A DNA stretch of 64,000 nucleotides. It comes from Leptospira perolatii (GTDB lineage: Bacteria > Spirochaetota > Leptospiria > Leptospirales > Leptospiraceae). Positions 43,875 through 53,084 of this stretch are shown one piece after another. The position numbers and the translations under genes were made by a program. Location of the stretch: positions 1 to 64,000 of the forward strand of contig NZ_NPDZ01000012.1 of assembly GCF_002811875.1 (NCBI RefSeq), written 5' to 3'. Each line of letters begins with the position of its first letter. Within the stretch, counting starts at the first letter, position 1. Under the pieces are notes generated by a model. That model saw nothing but the letters and a program-made list of their open reading frames with translations, ran no database searches and was not told the DNA's origin.

Positions 43875-45941
43875 CGATGAAACTTTTCGAATCGCTTTTA
43901 GGTAAGCTTCCGCAGCATAATCGGTGGGATCCATTGAAATCACTTTTTCAAAGCAATTTTCCGCTTCGGGCAGATTCTTAATTAGGAAATTGGTTACTCC
44001 TTTTTCAAACTCATATTTTGTAGAATGCCGCAAATCCATTATAAAATCCGAAAGTCCTTCGTAGACGTCGTAAATTACAACGTCCTCTTCCTTTCCTTTG
44101 ACTCTAACTCGACCGATCAATCGCATCGCGTATTTGGTAGGATCCGGAATCAAGTGTAATGTTTTCTCGCTGATTAAAATGGAAGCGTCGAACTTTTTCG
44201 TGATCCCTTCGATTCGCGAGGCGAGATTCACTGTATCTGAAATTACGGTGCCTTCCATTCTCTCCTCGGTGCCGATAGTTCCGAGCATTAGTAATCCTGA
44301 ATGCATTCCAACTCCGATACGGATGGGTTCGTATCCAACTTTCAATCTGTGATGGTTATAGAGACGTATTTCCGATTGCATTTCGATGGCGGCCATCAAG
44401 GCATCCTCGCCTGATTCAGGAAAAAGTGCCATCACGGCGTCACCGATATACTTATCGATAAATCCGCCGTTTCGAATCACGATAGGAGTCATTCGCTTTA
44501 AGTACGAATTTAAGAAATCGAAATTTTCTTTTGGATCCATCTTTTCGGATAGTCTTGTAAAATGTCGAATATCCGAAAACACGATTGTCATTTCTCGTCT
44601 GGCTTGGTCGCCCAATTTTATCTCGATAATATCTTCTTTTCCTAGAAAATTTAAGAATTGTTTAGGGACAAATCGTTCAAAGGATTTGGACATGGAGGTT
44701 TGCTTTTCGAGCGCCTCCTTTTGATTCTGAATCAGGCTTTTTTGCGCCCTTTCTTTTTCTTCCTTTAATATGTTGATTCGGTCTGCGAGCGCCAAAGATA
44801 GCAGAATAACCTCGAAGGAGGATCCAAACTGAATTGCATACTCTGTTACAAAGTTAGAAGGAAGAACTGTTAACGTTTTCATGATATAGGTTACAATTCC
44901 GATAAGGAGAAAAATCCAGGCAGTCAGATAGAATCGTGCGGCTCGATATCCCTTCCAGATGGAGACCAGCCCAGAAGTAATCAAAAGCACGACCATTAAC
45001 GCGACGTATGCAATCGCTACTTTTATTCCCACCGCAAAGCTAAGGAACAGTGAAATCACCGCCATAACCTGACCAAAGATAAAGTAATAAAAAAGCACAC
45101 GGTCTAACGATTTAGAGTCCGCTCGCAACCTCAAGAATTCTCTGGAAAATTGCGAACCCCATGAGCCACCAAAAAACATAAAGAAAGGGAGAGAGGCGTT
45201 CCCCCACCAAGTAAGCTCAGGCCATAAATATTGAAACGCAAGACCGTTTAGGCAGGCCTGAAACATTACGTATCCAACTAAAAATAAAACGTAATATACA
45301 TAGGATCGATCCCTGGTTCCAAAGAATAAAAACAGGTTATATGCAAGCATTGCTAGCATAATTCCGTAATAAAGCCCGAAAGTTTTTTGTTCAGCGATTG
45401 TGTGTTCGACGAAGCCTATTTCTGACCAGAGTGTGGTTGGAATTTGCATCGTGCTTTCTGTCTTGACTCTCAAAAAAAATTCATATTTGGTTTCGGGCCG
45501 AAGAGAAATTGGAAAAACGAAGTTTTGATGCAAGATAGCTCTTTGATAAAAAGGAATGGAGTCGCCTGCTCTGAAGGACTGAACATTGCCCGATTCAAGA
45601 TTTCTTTGAAAAAGTTCGATTTCGTCTAACAATGGATAGGAGATTTCTAAAAAGAAGAGCTTTGCATTTGCGTCTTCGTTTTGTGCGCGAAATTTTAACC
45701 AGTATGCAGATTTGGTGTAGCCCAAATTTCTTTTCTGCATTTCTTCAAAAGGCAGACTTTCGCCTTGTCTCAAAATATTTGCGAGAGTGAGCGAGAGCGA
45801 TTTATCTTCGTACTTTTGCACGAAGTCGGTTAGATCGGATTGTCGGTAATCAGATCCAATTTTTAGTAAGTCTGAAGCAGAGAGAACTGAGCTTAGTGTA
45901 AAGTAAAGTATCAGCAGAAACGTTCCGTGGATTCGGTGCAT
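43863..45941 (-). CDS. 7TMR-DISM receptor adenylate/guanylate cyclase
   Basis: 692 residues: signal peptide (1-22), 7TMR-DISM extracellular domain (~25-185), seven transmembrane helices (~190-400), coiled coil with DRINILKEEKERAQKS, then a class III cyclase catalytic domain (~440-640) with TIVFSDIRHFTRLSEKM (metal Asp), GGFIDKYIGDAVMALFP and GTVISDTVNLASRIEG. A short C-terminal TPR-like tail follows (YEFEKGVTNFLIKNLPEAE). It makes cAMP or cGMP in response to an external ligand; Leptospira encode many such receptors. The product may be read by the cyclic-nucleotide-binding protein at 56795. Confidence 0.92.
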   Translation of the reverse strand: MHRIHGTFLLILYFTLSSVLSASDLLKIGSDYRQSDLTDFVQKYEDKSLSLTLANILRQGESLPFEEMQKRNLGYTKSAYWLKFRAQNEDANAKLFFLEISYPLLDEIELFQRNLESGNVQSFRAGDSIPFYQRAILHQNFVFPISLRPETKYEFFLRVKTESTMQIPTTLWSEIGFVEHTIAEQKTFGLYYGIMLAMLAYNLFLFFGTRDRSYVYYVLFLVGYVMFQACLNGLAFQYLWPELTWWGNASLPFFMFFGGSWGSQFSREFLRLRADSKSLDRVLFYYFIFGQVMAVISLFLSFAVGIKVAIAYVALMVVLLITSGLVSIWKGYRAARFYLTAWIFLLIGIVTYIMKTLTVLPSNFVTEYAIQFGSSFEVILLSLALADRINILKEEKERAQKSLIQNQKEALEKQTSMSKSFERFVPKQFLNFLGKEDIIEIKLGDQARREMTIVFSDIRHFTRLSEKMDPKENFDFLNSYLKRMTPIVIRNGGFIDKYIGDAVMALFPESGEDALMAAIEMQSEIRLYNHHRLKVGYEPIRIGVGMHSGLLMLGTIGTEERMEGTVISDTVNLASRIEGITKKFDASILISEKTLHLIPDPTKYAMRLIGRVRVKGKEEDVVIYDVYEGLSDFIMDLRHSTKYEFEKGVTNFLIKNLPEAENCFEKVISMDPTDYAAEAYLKAIRKVSSLRK

Positions 45942-46062
45942 ACCTTACTCCTTTTAACTTTTAGCTATACAGGATCAAAGACTAAGCTACTAAAATGGAT
46001 TCAATAGCCCACATTGTATAATACTAGTTGTTAATAGACGTAAATCAAAATGAGAGCATTAC

Positions 46063-46098
46063 ATTAAAAAAGCGCCTTCCCAAGTGGGTCGGCGCTTT
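46063..46098 (-). terminator. Intrinsic terminator of the TfoX-like gene (minus strand)
   Basis: AAAGCGCC (46069-46076) and GGCGCTTT (46091-46098) pair perfectly around a 14-nt loop. On the minus strand the stem is followed by a run of six Ts, 36 bp after the stop of the gene at 46134. Confidence 0.8.
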
Positions 46099-46133
46099 AT
46101 GTCAAATTTCTGCGTTATTCGATGTTTTCGACG

Positions 46134-46652
46134 TTATCTTTTACGTGATCCGCTTTTCTTCTTCGGAGCAGGTTTTTTCTTCAGTGGCGCCTTTTTCTTT
46201 GGAGCGGCTTTTTTCTTTGCGGTAACCTTTTTCTTAGGCGCTGCCTTCTTCTTAGAGACCGTGGAAGCTTTTTTCACTGCGGGTTTTTTACCTATTTGAA
46301 TTTTGCTCTTTGCGGATTTGGCTTTTTCGGAAGCAGCCTTTTGAGCTTCGGCGACAGCCCTTTTGAACCAAAAACGCAGATCATCGTTGTCTTCTAATAC
46401 TTCTTCGGGGACTTGCCAATAAGACATGCGAACTGGTCTGCCGCCCTTTCCTTCGTACGTAAAAGGAGACATTCCTGCGGATTCATACTCTGCTTGGTTA
46501 CCGGCACCGACCTTAAAGTATAGTAAATCGTTAGCTACCATACCGAAAATTATAGAACCGGAATATAGTCCGTGGCCTCCGAACATCCCTTTCGCAGTGA
46601 TGGGGCCGCATACTTTCAATCTATCTAATGCATGATCTAAAAAAGAGCTCAT
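46134..46652 (-). CDS. TfoX N-terminal domain protein with histone H1-like basic tail
   Basis: 172 residues. Residues 1-~105 match the TfoX N-terminal domain (MSSFLDHALDRLKVCGPITA, MFGGHGLYSGSIIFGMV, LYFKVGAGN, MSYWQVPEEVLED). From ~115 to the end the protein is almost only Lys, Ala, Pro and Ser in KKKAAPKKK-type repeats, like the C-terminal domain of histone H1 or bacterial HC1-type tails. That tail should bind DNA or RNA without specificity. ATG 46652 is used because the domain starts there; an in-frame TTG at 46679 has no better site. A good terminator follows. Confidence 0.88.
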   Translation of the reverse strand: MSSFLDHALDRLKVCGPITAKGMFGGHGLYSGSIIFGMVANDLLYFKVGAGNQAEYESAGMSPFTYEGKGGRPVRMSYWQVPEEVLEDNDDLRFWFKRAVAEAQKAASEKAKSAKSKIQIGKKPAVKKASTVSKKKAAPKKKVTAKKKAAPKKKAPLKKKPAPKKKSGSRKR

Positions 46653-46711
46653 ACTAAAGAATCGGAATCTTTTAACCAAATACTAGATAAAAAATTATTA
46701 TTCTATTCTCT

Positions 46712-48985
46712 TCATTTCTTTGCGGATATTTTTTCGTAAATCGGAGTTCCCTTTTTTAGCCTTCCGAAGGACAAAACGTCTGTGGGACAATTCACTACGC
46801 AAGCAGAACATCGAACGCATTGAACGCTATCCATCGGCTTCCCACGATTTGCGTAGCTCATTACATCAATACCTTGGTGGCAAACTTTCGTGCAAATATT
46901 ACAAGAGATGCATCTTTTTTTATCCGCAAAGATTCTGTAATTTGAAAACCGAGCGTAAATATGCATGAGTGCGGCTAGAGGGCAAAACATTCTGCACCAT
47001 ATTCTTCCTGAAAGAAAAAAGTAAGCCCCCAATCCAATAACTCCAGCGAGCCCTATATCTACTATGATATCATACACTAATTTAAACCGGTCTACGCTGA
47101 TTGATAACCAATGCAATTCCGGAATTCGACTTCCGAAAAGCTTGCCGGCAGTTAGTAGAAAAGCGATCCAAAGGATCCATTGGCCAGAATGCTCGATTTT
47201 GTAAGCTAGTTTTCCGTGGGGCATTCTGGTCCTAGATTCATCGCCTAAAGTTTCTGCAAGCCCGCCGCATGAACAGATCCACCCGCAATATGCACCCTTT
47301 CCATAACGAATCACTAATATAGGAATCACGATAAATGTAAAGGTCAGACCGTATATCAACCAGAAATCCGTGATCGATCCGTCGTAAAGAACTCCCATGT
47401 TCAAAGGCCATGCTAGTATGAATCCGTATGATTTCCAGTACGCTCCTCCTGGAAATACTTGAGTCAGTAAAAAACTATCCGAACTTCCTAAGAGGCCATT
47501 CTCTCCCAATACCGGAAGAATAATTTCCGGTAAGAGAAATAACGGAATCATTTGGACCAGGATTAAAGTAGTCGTTTGGAGTTTGATATATTGCGTAGGT
47601 CGGACGAAGACTCTTCGAATTCCGAATACTAGGATTGTCAAAGAATAGAGTAACGTATAGTGAAAGCCTGGATACTTACCGAACAGATTCCAAGAAAAAT
47701 ATTTCGAAGACACATAAACCGAGGCGAAATATAAGGAAGCAAATCCTAAATAAACATTGCGCCCGGTTTTCCAATCTAGAGAGAATCGAATGGTTCCATT
47801 TTTCAATTTTAAGAATAAATAAACTAAAAGGCCCGAGGTAAGTCCTACAAGTCCTGCATTCGCGACAATTGTATACCAACCCGTGGCGTAAAAACTCGCT
47901 TTGCCGAAATATACCAAAAGGGAAAAGCAAATCATCGAGAAAAATCCGATCCAATCTTTCAAAGAGCTAGCATTCTGTATCTTCAACCCGATTTTCTTGA
48001 GAAAGGAAATCGGAGGTTCGGAACCGATGAGCACTAAATTGTCTGTTACACCGACCGATTTTGTCAGTTTATTCGATTTCAGAATCGTTTCGTTTTGTTT
48101 GATCTCTGAAACTATTGTTTCAGGAAAATATTTAATTTTTCCCGAACGAGTAGCATCATTGAATCTTTTAAGATTTTCCGATTTTACTCGAGCGAGTCTA
48201 TCTCCTCTGTACGAATGATTTACTGATTTTGCATATTCGGAAATTGAAATGGATGCCTCTACAGCCGAATCACCTCCGCCAACTACGAGTACGTCCTTGT
48301 TTTCGAAGTCCGCAGGATCTAAGAGACGGTGGAAAACGTTGGGCTGATTTTCTCCGGGGACGCCGAGTCTCCTGCTGTCTCCTGACTTTCCTATCGCAAG
48401 AATGATATTGTTAGACGCAAATCGTGAACCGTCCTCCGTTTCGATCTCGAATCTTCCGGAAGATGAGGAAACCGAGGATATTCTGGTTACTAGTTTTCCT
48501 TCTTTTAAGGGCAATTGAAATGCGTTGAATGTTCTGTTTAGATCCTCTAACAGGCTTTCCTTTGTTCCATTTCTAATTAGCAATTCTGAATGTGTGACAA
48601 GGTTTTCCGGTTCCGCAAAGATTGGTTTACCTTTTGGATAACTTGAAACAGTATGAAATACACGATTCGCTTCGAATATTACGAATTTATAACCCCTCTT
48701 TTTCGCCTCTATTCCAGCTGAGATTCCTGCAGGACCTCCTCCTATAATGATTAGGTCATAAGTCGATGTATTTGCTCTGACAGAAGGTGGATCTAATAAC
48801 GAAATTACTTTCGAGCCACTGTCTACCGAATACTTTAGCAAAGGGATTCCTGTTAAATCTCCGATGATATAAATTCCGTCTATGCTACTACGATATTCAG
48901 AATCGGTTTCCGGATAAATTTCAACACTCCCTTCCGGAGCGTCGTTTCTGAGCCATTCGAAATAGCGGGAAATTATGTTTTTCAT
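46712..48985 (-). CDS. Fused pyridine-nucleotide disulfide-type flavoprotein and NapH-like iron-sulfur membrane protein
   Basis: 757 residues. Residues ~75-330 are a thioredoxin-reductase-like/YpdA-like flavoprotein: LIIIGGGPAGISAGIEAKKRG (FAD) and VLVVGGGDSAVEASIS (NAD(P)H), without a visible CxxC redox pair. Residues ~340-670 hold about nine transmembrane helices of the NapH/NosR type with two cytoplasmic CxxxCP-like sites, YCGWICSCGGLAETLG and WCRMFCPLAALMH. Two C-terminal 4Fe-4S motifs follow, CISCNICTKVC and CVRCSACVVNCP. It may move electrons from NAD(P)H through Fe-S clusters to quinone or periplasm. The physiological acceptor is unknown. Confidence 0.85.
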   Translation of the reverse strand: MKNIISRYFEWLRNDAPEGSVEIYPETDSEYRSSIDGIYIIGDLTGIPLLKYSVDSGSKVISLLDPPSVRANTSTYDLIIIGGGPAGISAGIEAKKRGYKFVIFEANRVFHTVSSYPKGKPIFAEPENLVTHSELLIRNGTKESLLEDLNRTFNAFQLPLKEGKLVTRISSVSSSSGRFEIETEDGSRFASNNIILAIGKSGDSRRLGVPGENQPNVFHRLLDPADFENKDVLVVGGGDSAVEASISISEYAKSVNHSYRGDRLARVKSENLKRFNDATRSGKIKYFPETIVSEIKQNETILKSNKLTKSVGVTDNLVLIGSEPPISFLKKIGLKIQNASSLKDWIGFFSMICFSLLVYFGKASFYATGWYTIVANAGLVGLTSGLLVYLFLKLKNGTIRFSLDWKTGRNVYLGFASLYFASVYVSSKYFSWNLFGKYPGFHYTLLYSLTILVFGIRRVFVRPTQYIKLQTTTLILVQMIPLFLLPEIILPVLGENGLLGSSDSFLLTQVFPGGAYWKSYGFILAWPLNMGVLYDGSITDFWLIYGLTFTFIVIPILVIRYGKGAYCGWICSCGGLAETLGDESRTRMPHGKLAYKIEHSGQWILWIAFLLTAGKLFGSRIPELHWLSISVDRFKLVYDIIVDIGLAGVIGLGAYFFLSGRIWCRMFCPLAALMHIYARFSNYRIFADKKRCISCNICTKVCHQGIDVMSYANRGKPMDSVQCVRCSACVVNCPTDVLSFGRLKKGTPIYEKISAKK

Positions 48986-49262
48986 AGAGCGTTGTTTAGA
49001 AACAAATAAGTGCGAATCATTTTACTCGAAATGATCCAAACGAGGAGGTTCCAGTCTCGATTCTTCAGAGAATCTTTCAACTTTGATTATTGGTAAAATG
49101 TAAATTTTCGAAGAGGTTTATGGTTAATTCAACGATTACAAAATGGAGCGGTTTTGAAGAAGAAAGGCGAATGCCTTAGGGTCGGGCTAATTTATTTGTG
49201 AAAGAAATTTAGGTGATATGAAGTAGTGCGATCTTTTTTAGACCGCACCACTAAAAATCATT

Positions 49263-51200
49263 TTATTGATCGTATCCTATGCTCCAGCGCTGGTTGTTTC
49301 CACCATGGAATTGCCATTGACTCACTTTCGAGCCACTGCTAGTTCCGTTCGCGTCCACAGCATACGTATTGTTAATATGGTTTCGAATTGTGTCATCGAT
49401 AAAATCGAATCTCATATTATCCATATCCAAACAATCCCATATCGCAATTTTTCCGCCGTTTGCAGTTTCACCGCCATTATCCAAACATTTGTAAGGATTC
49501 ACCTTGCTTCTTATGAATTTGTTGGAAGAATCGTAATACCATCTCTGTGCATCCGAGCCGTTGCAGTTCCAGACCTGAATCTTGTTGTTGTTTGTCATAT
49601 CACCTTGATTGACATCCAAGCAAAGATTGCTCGCCTTATTGATCAAAGCAAAGTATGGAGATTCGTAGCTTTTGTCCCAGCGCTGGTTATCCCTTCCGTG
49701 GAAACTGTATTGGTAAACTATTGAGCCGCTAGTATTGCTACTCGCATCAATTGCAAAATTGGAATTCTGCCTGACTCGAATTGTATCATCCATAAAATCG
49801 AATCGCATATTATCCGAATCTAAGCAATCATAGAGCACTATTTTACCTGTATTCCAATTCTCTCCTCCATTATCTAAACATTTATTAGTATTTAATTTAC
49901 TTCTAAATCTGCTAGATGCGTGTTCATACCACCATTTCTGAGCGCTGGTATTATTGCAGGTCCAAAGCTGAACTCTTGCATTATTTTCCGTGCTGCCTTG
50001 GTTTACGTCCAAACAAAGACTTGGTGCAAGCTTGTTGTGCAGCGAGAAAAATCTTGGTTCTAGATCGTTCACATCCATGCACGCTTCGAATGCATATTGA
50101 CCAAATCTGTGTCCTGCAAAGTCGACCATTGCGATATTGATTCTTTGTCCCGATTTTTTTGCATACATGTCGAGATCATACACAAGGCTCGCGTGGTCCA
50201 GTTTGTCGTTTGTAAGATCCTCGATACTTCCGAAGTATGGTGGGAAAATGATCTGGCTTGCGTTCGGAGTCAGAATCATTTGGGCGACGTAGAATTTACC
50301 GTTTCGATTGTCCTTAATACGATCTCGTAGCCCGCTGATCAAAGTGCTTTCGCTTCCCGTATTCTGCCAGTCCGAATTCATGGTGTCGCCTTGGTTCCAA
50401 TACAGACTAGAAAGATCAGCGTAATTACCTCCGCCCCAGAGAAGCATCACATTCTTGTTGGAGCTCCAAAGTTGCTGGAAGGTAACTCCGTTTCCTAAGG
50501 ATCGAGGAGCCATCCTTGCTCCCAGATACGGAATCACTAATTGGTCTTTTAATTCGTAATGTTCGCTGTCGCTCATACTATCCACATTTTGAATATGAAC
50601 AATCAGGACTTCCTGAGGGTGCGCATTTGCGAAATTGGCTAAATCTTGGAAAACTACAGATGCCGCAACAGAAATACTCGGTCCGTGGTGCAGCACGAAC
50701 TGTCCGTTGTTTTTCTTGATTCTTAGGTCAAAGTATCTATAACCCGCGGAAAGTTGCTCTCCAATTGTTAATTCCTGAGTTTGAGATATGTTCTCGTCCA
50801 CCCCCTGAATTCCGTAAGTTCCGGAATCGTGGGTTCCGGGTATACAAATATTACGCAACTGTATATTAGATTTACTTGAATAACCAGAGGTCATCCAAAG
50901 TTCCGGATTCATTTCTAATCTCGGCGTGGAAACCGGTATTGGACTGCGACTACTTTTTCCTTTGTAACCGCCGCCTTTGAAAGCGGGAACTCCTCCATCG
51001 ACAATCTGCAATACGGAATTATTTCTACCTATCCGTGTCGATTCTATTTCCTGTCCGCTTCCATTTAGGAATCCTGTTTGGTTCTTGGATTGCTCGCACC
51101 CGACTATTGTCAAAGCTACTGCTACTAGTATCAAACCTGACCTATCGAAGGATTTGATTTTTGTTCTGAGCTTTGATTTACTATTGCTCCAGATTTTCAT
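49263..51200 (-). CDS. PI-PLC-like phosphodiesterase lipoprotein with two ricin-type lectin domains
   Basis: 645 residues. The signal peptide ends in LTIVGCEQ, a lipobox. Residues ~95-395 form a phosphatidylinositol-specific phospholipase C X-domain barrel with the two catalytic histidines, His124 in PGTHDSGTYG and His171/172 in VLHHGP. Residues ~400-645 are two ricin B-type (QxW) domains in tandem, each carrying SLCLDVNQG/NLCLDVNQG, CLDNGGE, MRFDF, and NQRW. The product probably binds glycans with its C terminus and cleaves inositol lipids or GPI-like molecules. ATG 51200 is preferred over GTG 51212; the site is weak. Confidence 0.9.
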   Translation of the reverse strand: MKIWSNSKSKLRTKIKSFDRSGLILVAVALTIVGCEQSKNQTGFLNGSGQEIESTRIGRNNSVLQIVDGGVPAFKGGGYKGKSSRSPIPVSTPRLEMNPELWMTSGYSSKSNIQLRNICIPGTHDSGTYGIQGVDENISQTQELTIGEQLSAGYRYFDLRIKKNNGQFVLHHGPSISVAASVVFQDLANFANAHPQEVLIVHIQNVDSMSDSEHYELKDQLVIPYLGARMAPRSLGNGVTFQQLWSSNKNVMLLWGGGNYADLSSLYWNQGDTMNSDWQNTGSESTLISGLRDRIKDNRNGKFYVAQMILTPNASQIIFPPYFGSIEDLTNDKLDHASLVYDLDMYAKKSGQRINIAMVDFAGHRFGQYAFEACMDVNDLEPRFFSLHNKLAPSLCLDVNQGSTENNARVQLWTCNNTSAQKWWYEHASSRFRSKLNTNKCLDNGGENWNTGKIVLYDCLDSDNMRFDFMDDTIRVRQNSNFAIDASSNTSGSIVYQYSFHGRDNQRWDKSYESPYFALINKASNLCLDVNQGDMTNNNKIQVWNCNGSDAQRWYYDSSNKFIRSKVNPYKCLDNGGETANGGKIAIWDCLDMDNMRFDFIDDTIRNHINNTYAVDANGTSSGSKVSQWQFHGGNNQRWSIGYDQ

Positions 51201-51490
51201 GTTATTCTTCACTCTTCACTTTTTTAAATAATTCAGATCGACATCGAGACTTTTGTGATCGTTTCGATATGCCGACCTGAAGCATGGGAGTTTCTATCGG
51301 ATGGTTTTTTTGCAGTCAACGCACTTTTCTAAATAGGCATACTTTGCGCTAATTTGAATAGACTAGATTTTCTGTAGTAGTTATTCGGAAAATTGAATGT
51401 ATATAAGAAATTAATAAAAAAATAAGTGAGTTGTATGTGACTGTGCCGATTTGCTGGGACTGTTTGCATTTGTCCCACTAACCCAAAGAT

Positions 51491-52450
51491 CTATTTAATC
51501 ATGAGTAGAAAGAAAATTCCAGCGACTAGATAAATGGGAGAAAGCACGATATCTCCAATGACTGCAAATGGATACAATGCTCCACGATAAATCTTATATC
51601 GAAATGGTTCAGGCATAGTAGTGCTCTGTTTATCTTCTACAGAGAGTTTGATTATAAGTTTGCCATTATACTCTGCTATATCAGGAATAGCAAATTTATA
51701 AATTCGTTGTTCTGAATCATTATTTTGTAAAATAAAGATCGGTTTACGGTAAAACTGAATTTGGTCCGCCGTAGTATATTGGTGGATTCTTTTTTGATTG
51801 ATCGAGTATTGAATTGGGCGGTCATTCGATCGAAAAATATATTTTTCCATCTCGAATTGTGGATTTCCTTGGAGTTCCAAAATCCCGATGACCTCTTCTC
51901 GGTTCATCAGGAAAATATCTCCGTTTGGATCTTGGTAGATTCGCTCTATTGTTAAATTTTGGAGTTCCTCGCATTCGCAATAGCCTAAAGGAAAAGAAGA
52001 TTTAGACGACAGGGGCCTAGGAAGGATCAAGATTTGCCTCGGGCTTCCGAGTACTAGTATTCCGGAAGATCGTCGAAACTCCTGCAACTTAACTTCCAAA
52101 AAGCCGCTCTTTGAGCAGCTTTCCAAGTTTTGTGTTTTATCCAAAGTGGTAAGGAAAGAATCGAACCAGCTCGAACTACTAGATATTTCCTTTTTAAATT
52201 CGGATAGTTGGCAAACCCCCTCCTGTGCAGACTTTACGAAAAGCTTATTTTGCGAGCCCTGATCGATATAAAAACGATCGGTATCAAAGGGGAATTTTAC
52301 GGACTCCATTACATCGGATTTTTTTACTTTCTCGGCGACTGCATAAGTCAGACAATTCAAATGAGATAGAACGCAGAAGAGTAGGCTAATGGACGCGAAG
52401 AATGCTTTTTCGACTTTGCTATCTGATGTTTTATGTTCTGCGATTTTCAT
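51491..52450 (-). CDS. Hypothetical exported protein with C-terminal membrane segment
   Basis: 319 residues. A hydrophobic N-terminal stretch (about 17-35, containing LSHLNC, which could be a lipobox) suggests export. The C-terminal ~30 residues (YPFAVIGDIVLSPIYLVAGIFFLL) form a hydrophobic segment that recalls YceK/YidQ-type lipoproteins, though weakly. Many Ser/Cys residues lie in the middle. I do not recognise a function. It ends about 8 bp before the PaiB gene region in operon-like spacing. Confidence 0.65.
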   Translation of the reverse strand: MKIAEHKTSDSKVEKAFFASISLLFCVLSHLNCLTYAVAEKVKKSDVMESVKFPFDTDRFYIDQGSQNKLFVKSAQEGVCQLSEFKKEISSSSSWFDSFLTTLDKTQNLESCSKSGFLEVKLQEFRRSSGILVLGSPRQILILPRPLSSKSSFPLGYCECEELQNLTIERIYQDPNGDIFLMNREEVIGILELQGNPQFEMEKYIFRSNDRPIQYSINQKRIHQYTTADQIQFYRKPIFILQNNDSEQRIYKFAIPDIAEYNGKLIIKLSVEDKQSTTMPEPFRYKIYRGALYPFAVIGDIVLSPIYLVAGIFFLLMIK

Positions 52451-52457
52451 TTCATTA

Positions 52458-53060
52458 TCATGATTCTTTAAAGCGATTCATCCACCGAGCTAGATCAAGA
52501 TTTTCGCTAGTAGGATTTTCTCCTAATTTTTGGATCACGAGCTTTCGTCTTTCCGGAGAATGATTTTGGCTCAGTTTTGCTTTTGCTTCAATCGAATGAA
52601 TTCTAATCTTAAAGCCTTTGATTCTAGTCGCCAAAGCTTTTCTATATTCTGCATCGGGAGTATCAAATTTGTAAGGTGAATCTGCTTTTTCGAAATGCTC
52701 CACGGTTTGTTTTAAAACTTTTTCCGTTTCTTCTGCATTCAAAATATTCATGGTTCCTTTGATATGAACGCTTATATAGTTCCAGGTTGGAACAGCTTTG
52801 CTTGTTTCGTACCAGCTAGGCGAAATATATGCGTGGGGACCTGAAAAGACGCAGAGTACTTCTGAATTTTCCTGCAACAATGGATTTTCGTCTATCATAT
52901 GACCGAGCAGGCACTCCAACTGCTCATCAGCTAACAAGGGCAGGTGAGTGGCCTCGAGTCCTTTGCCTATCGTGGATATAACTAATGCAAAAGGATAGTT
53001 TTGAACGATTTCTTGGATCCATTCTGTTTTTTCGAGCTTGAATGCTTCGGGTGTATACAT
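52458..53060 (-). CDS. paiB: PaiB-like FMN-binding protein
   Basis: 200 residues, the PaiB family of negative regulators with a split-barrel FMN-binding fold. Visible marks are MYTPEAF at the start, GKGLEATHLPLL, the strongly conserved GPHAYISPSWY, and VPTWNYISVHIKG. In Bacillus PaiB lowers protease and sporulation gene expression; the biochemical role elsewhere is unclear. The next gene downstream starts about 8 bp away, suggesting co-transcription. Confidence 0.9.
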   Translation of the reverse strand: MYTPEAFKLEKTEWIQEIVQNYPFALVISTIGKGLEATHLPLLADEQLECLLGHMIDENPLLQENSEVLCVFSGPHAYISPSWYETSKAVPTWNYISVHIKGTMNILNAEETEKVLKQTVEHFEKADSPYKFDTPDAEYRKALATRIKGFKIRIHSIEAKAKLSQNHSPERRKLVIQKLGENPTSENLDLARWMNRFKES

Positions 53061-53084
53061 CTTTGGTTTTCTTATTTAGAGATT

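Noticed and set aside
49225..49252. Imperfect hairpin GTGCGATC/GACCGCAC after the PI-PLC gene
   Set aside because: One mismatch and no following T-tract; too weak to call a terminator.
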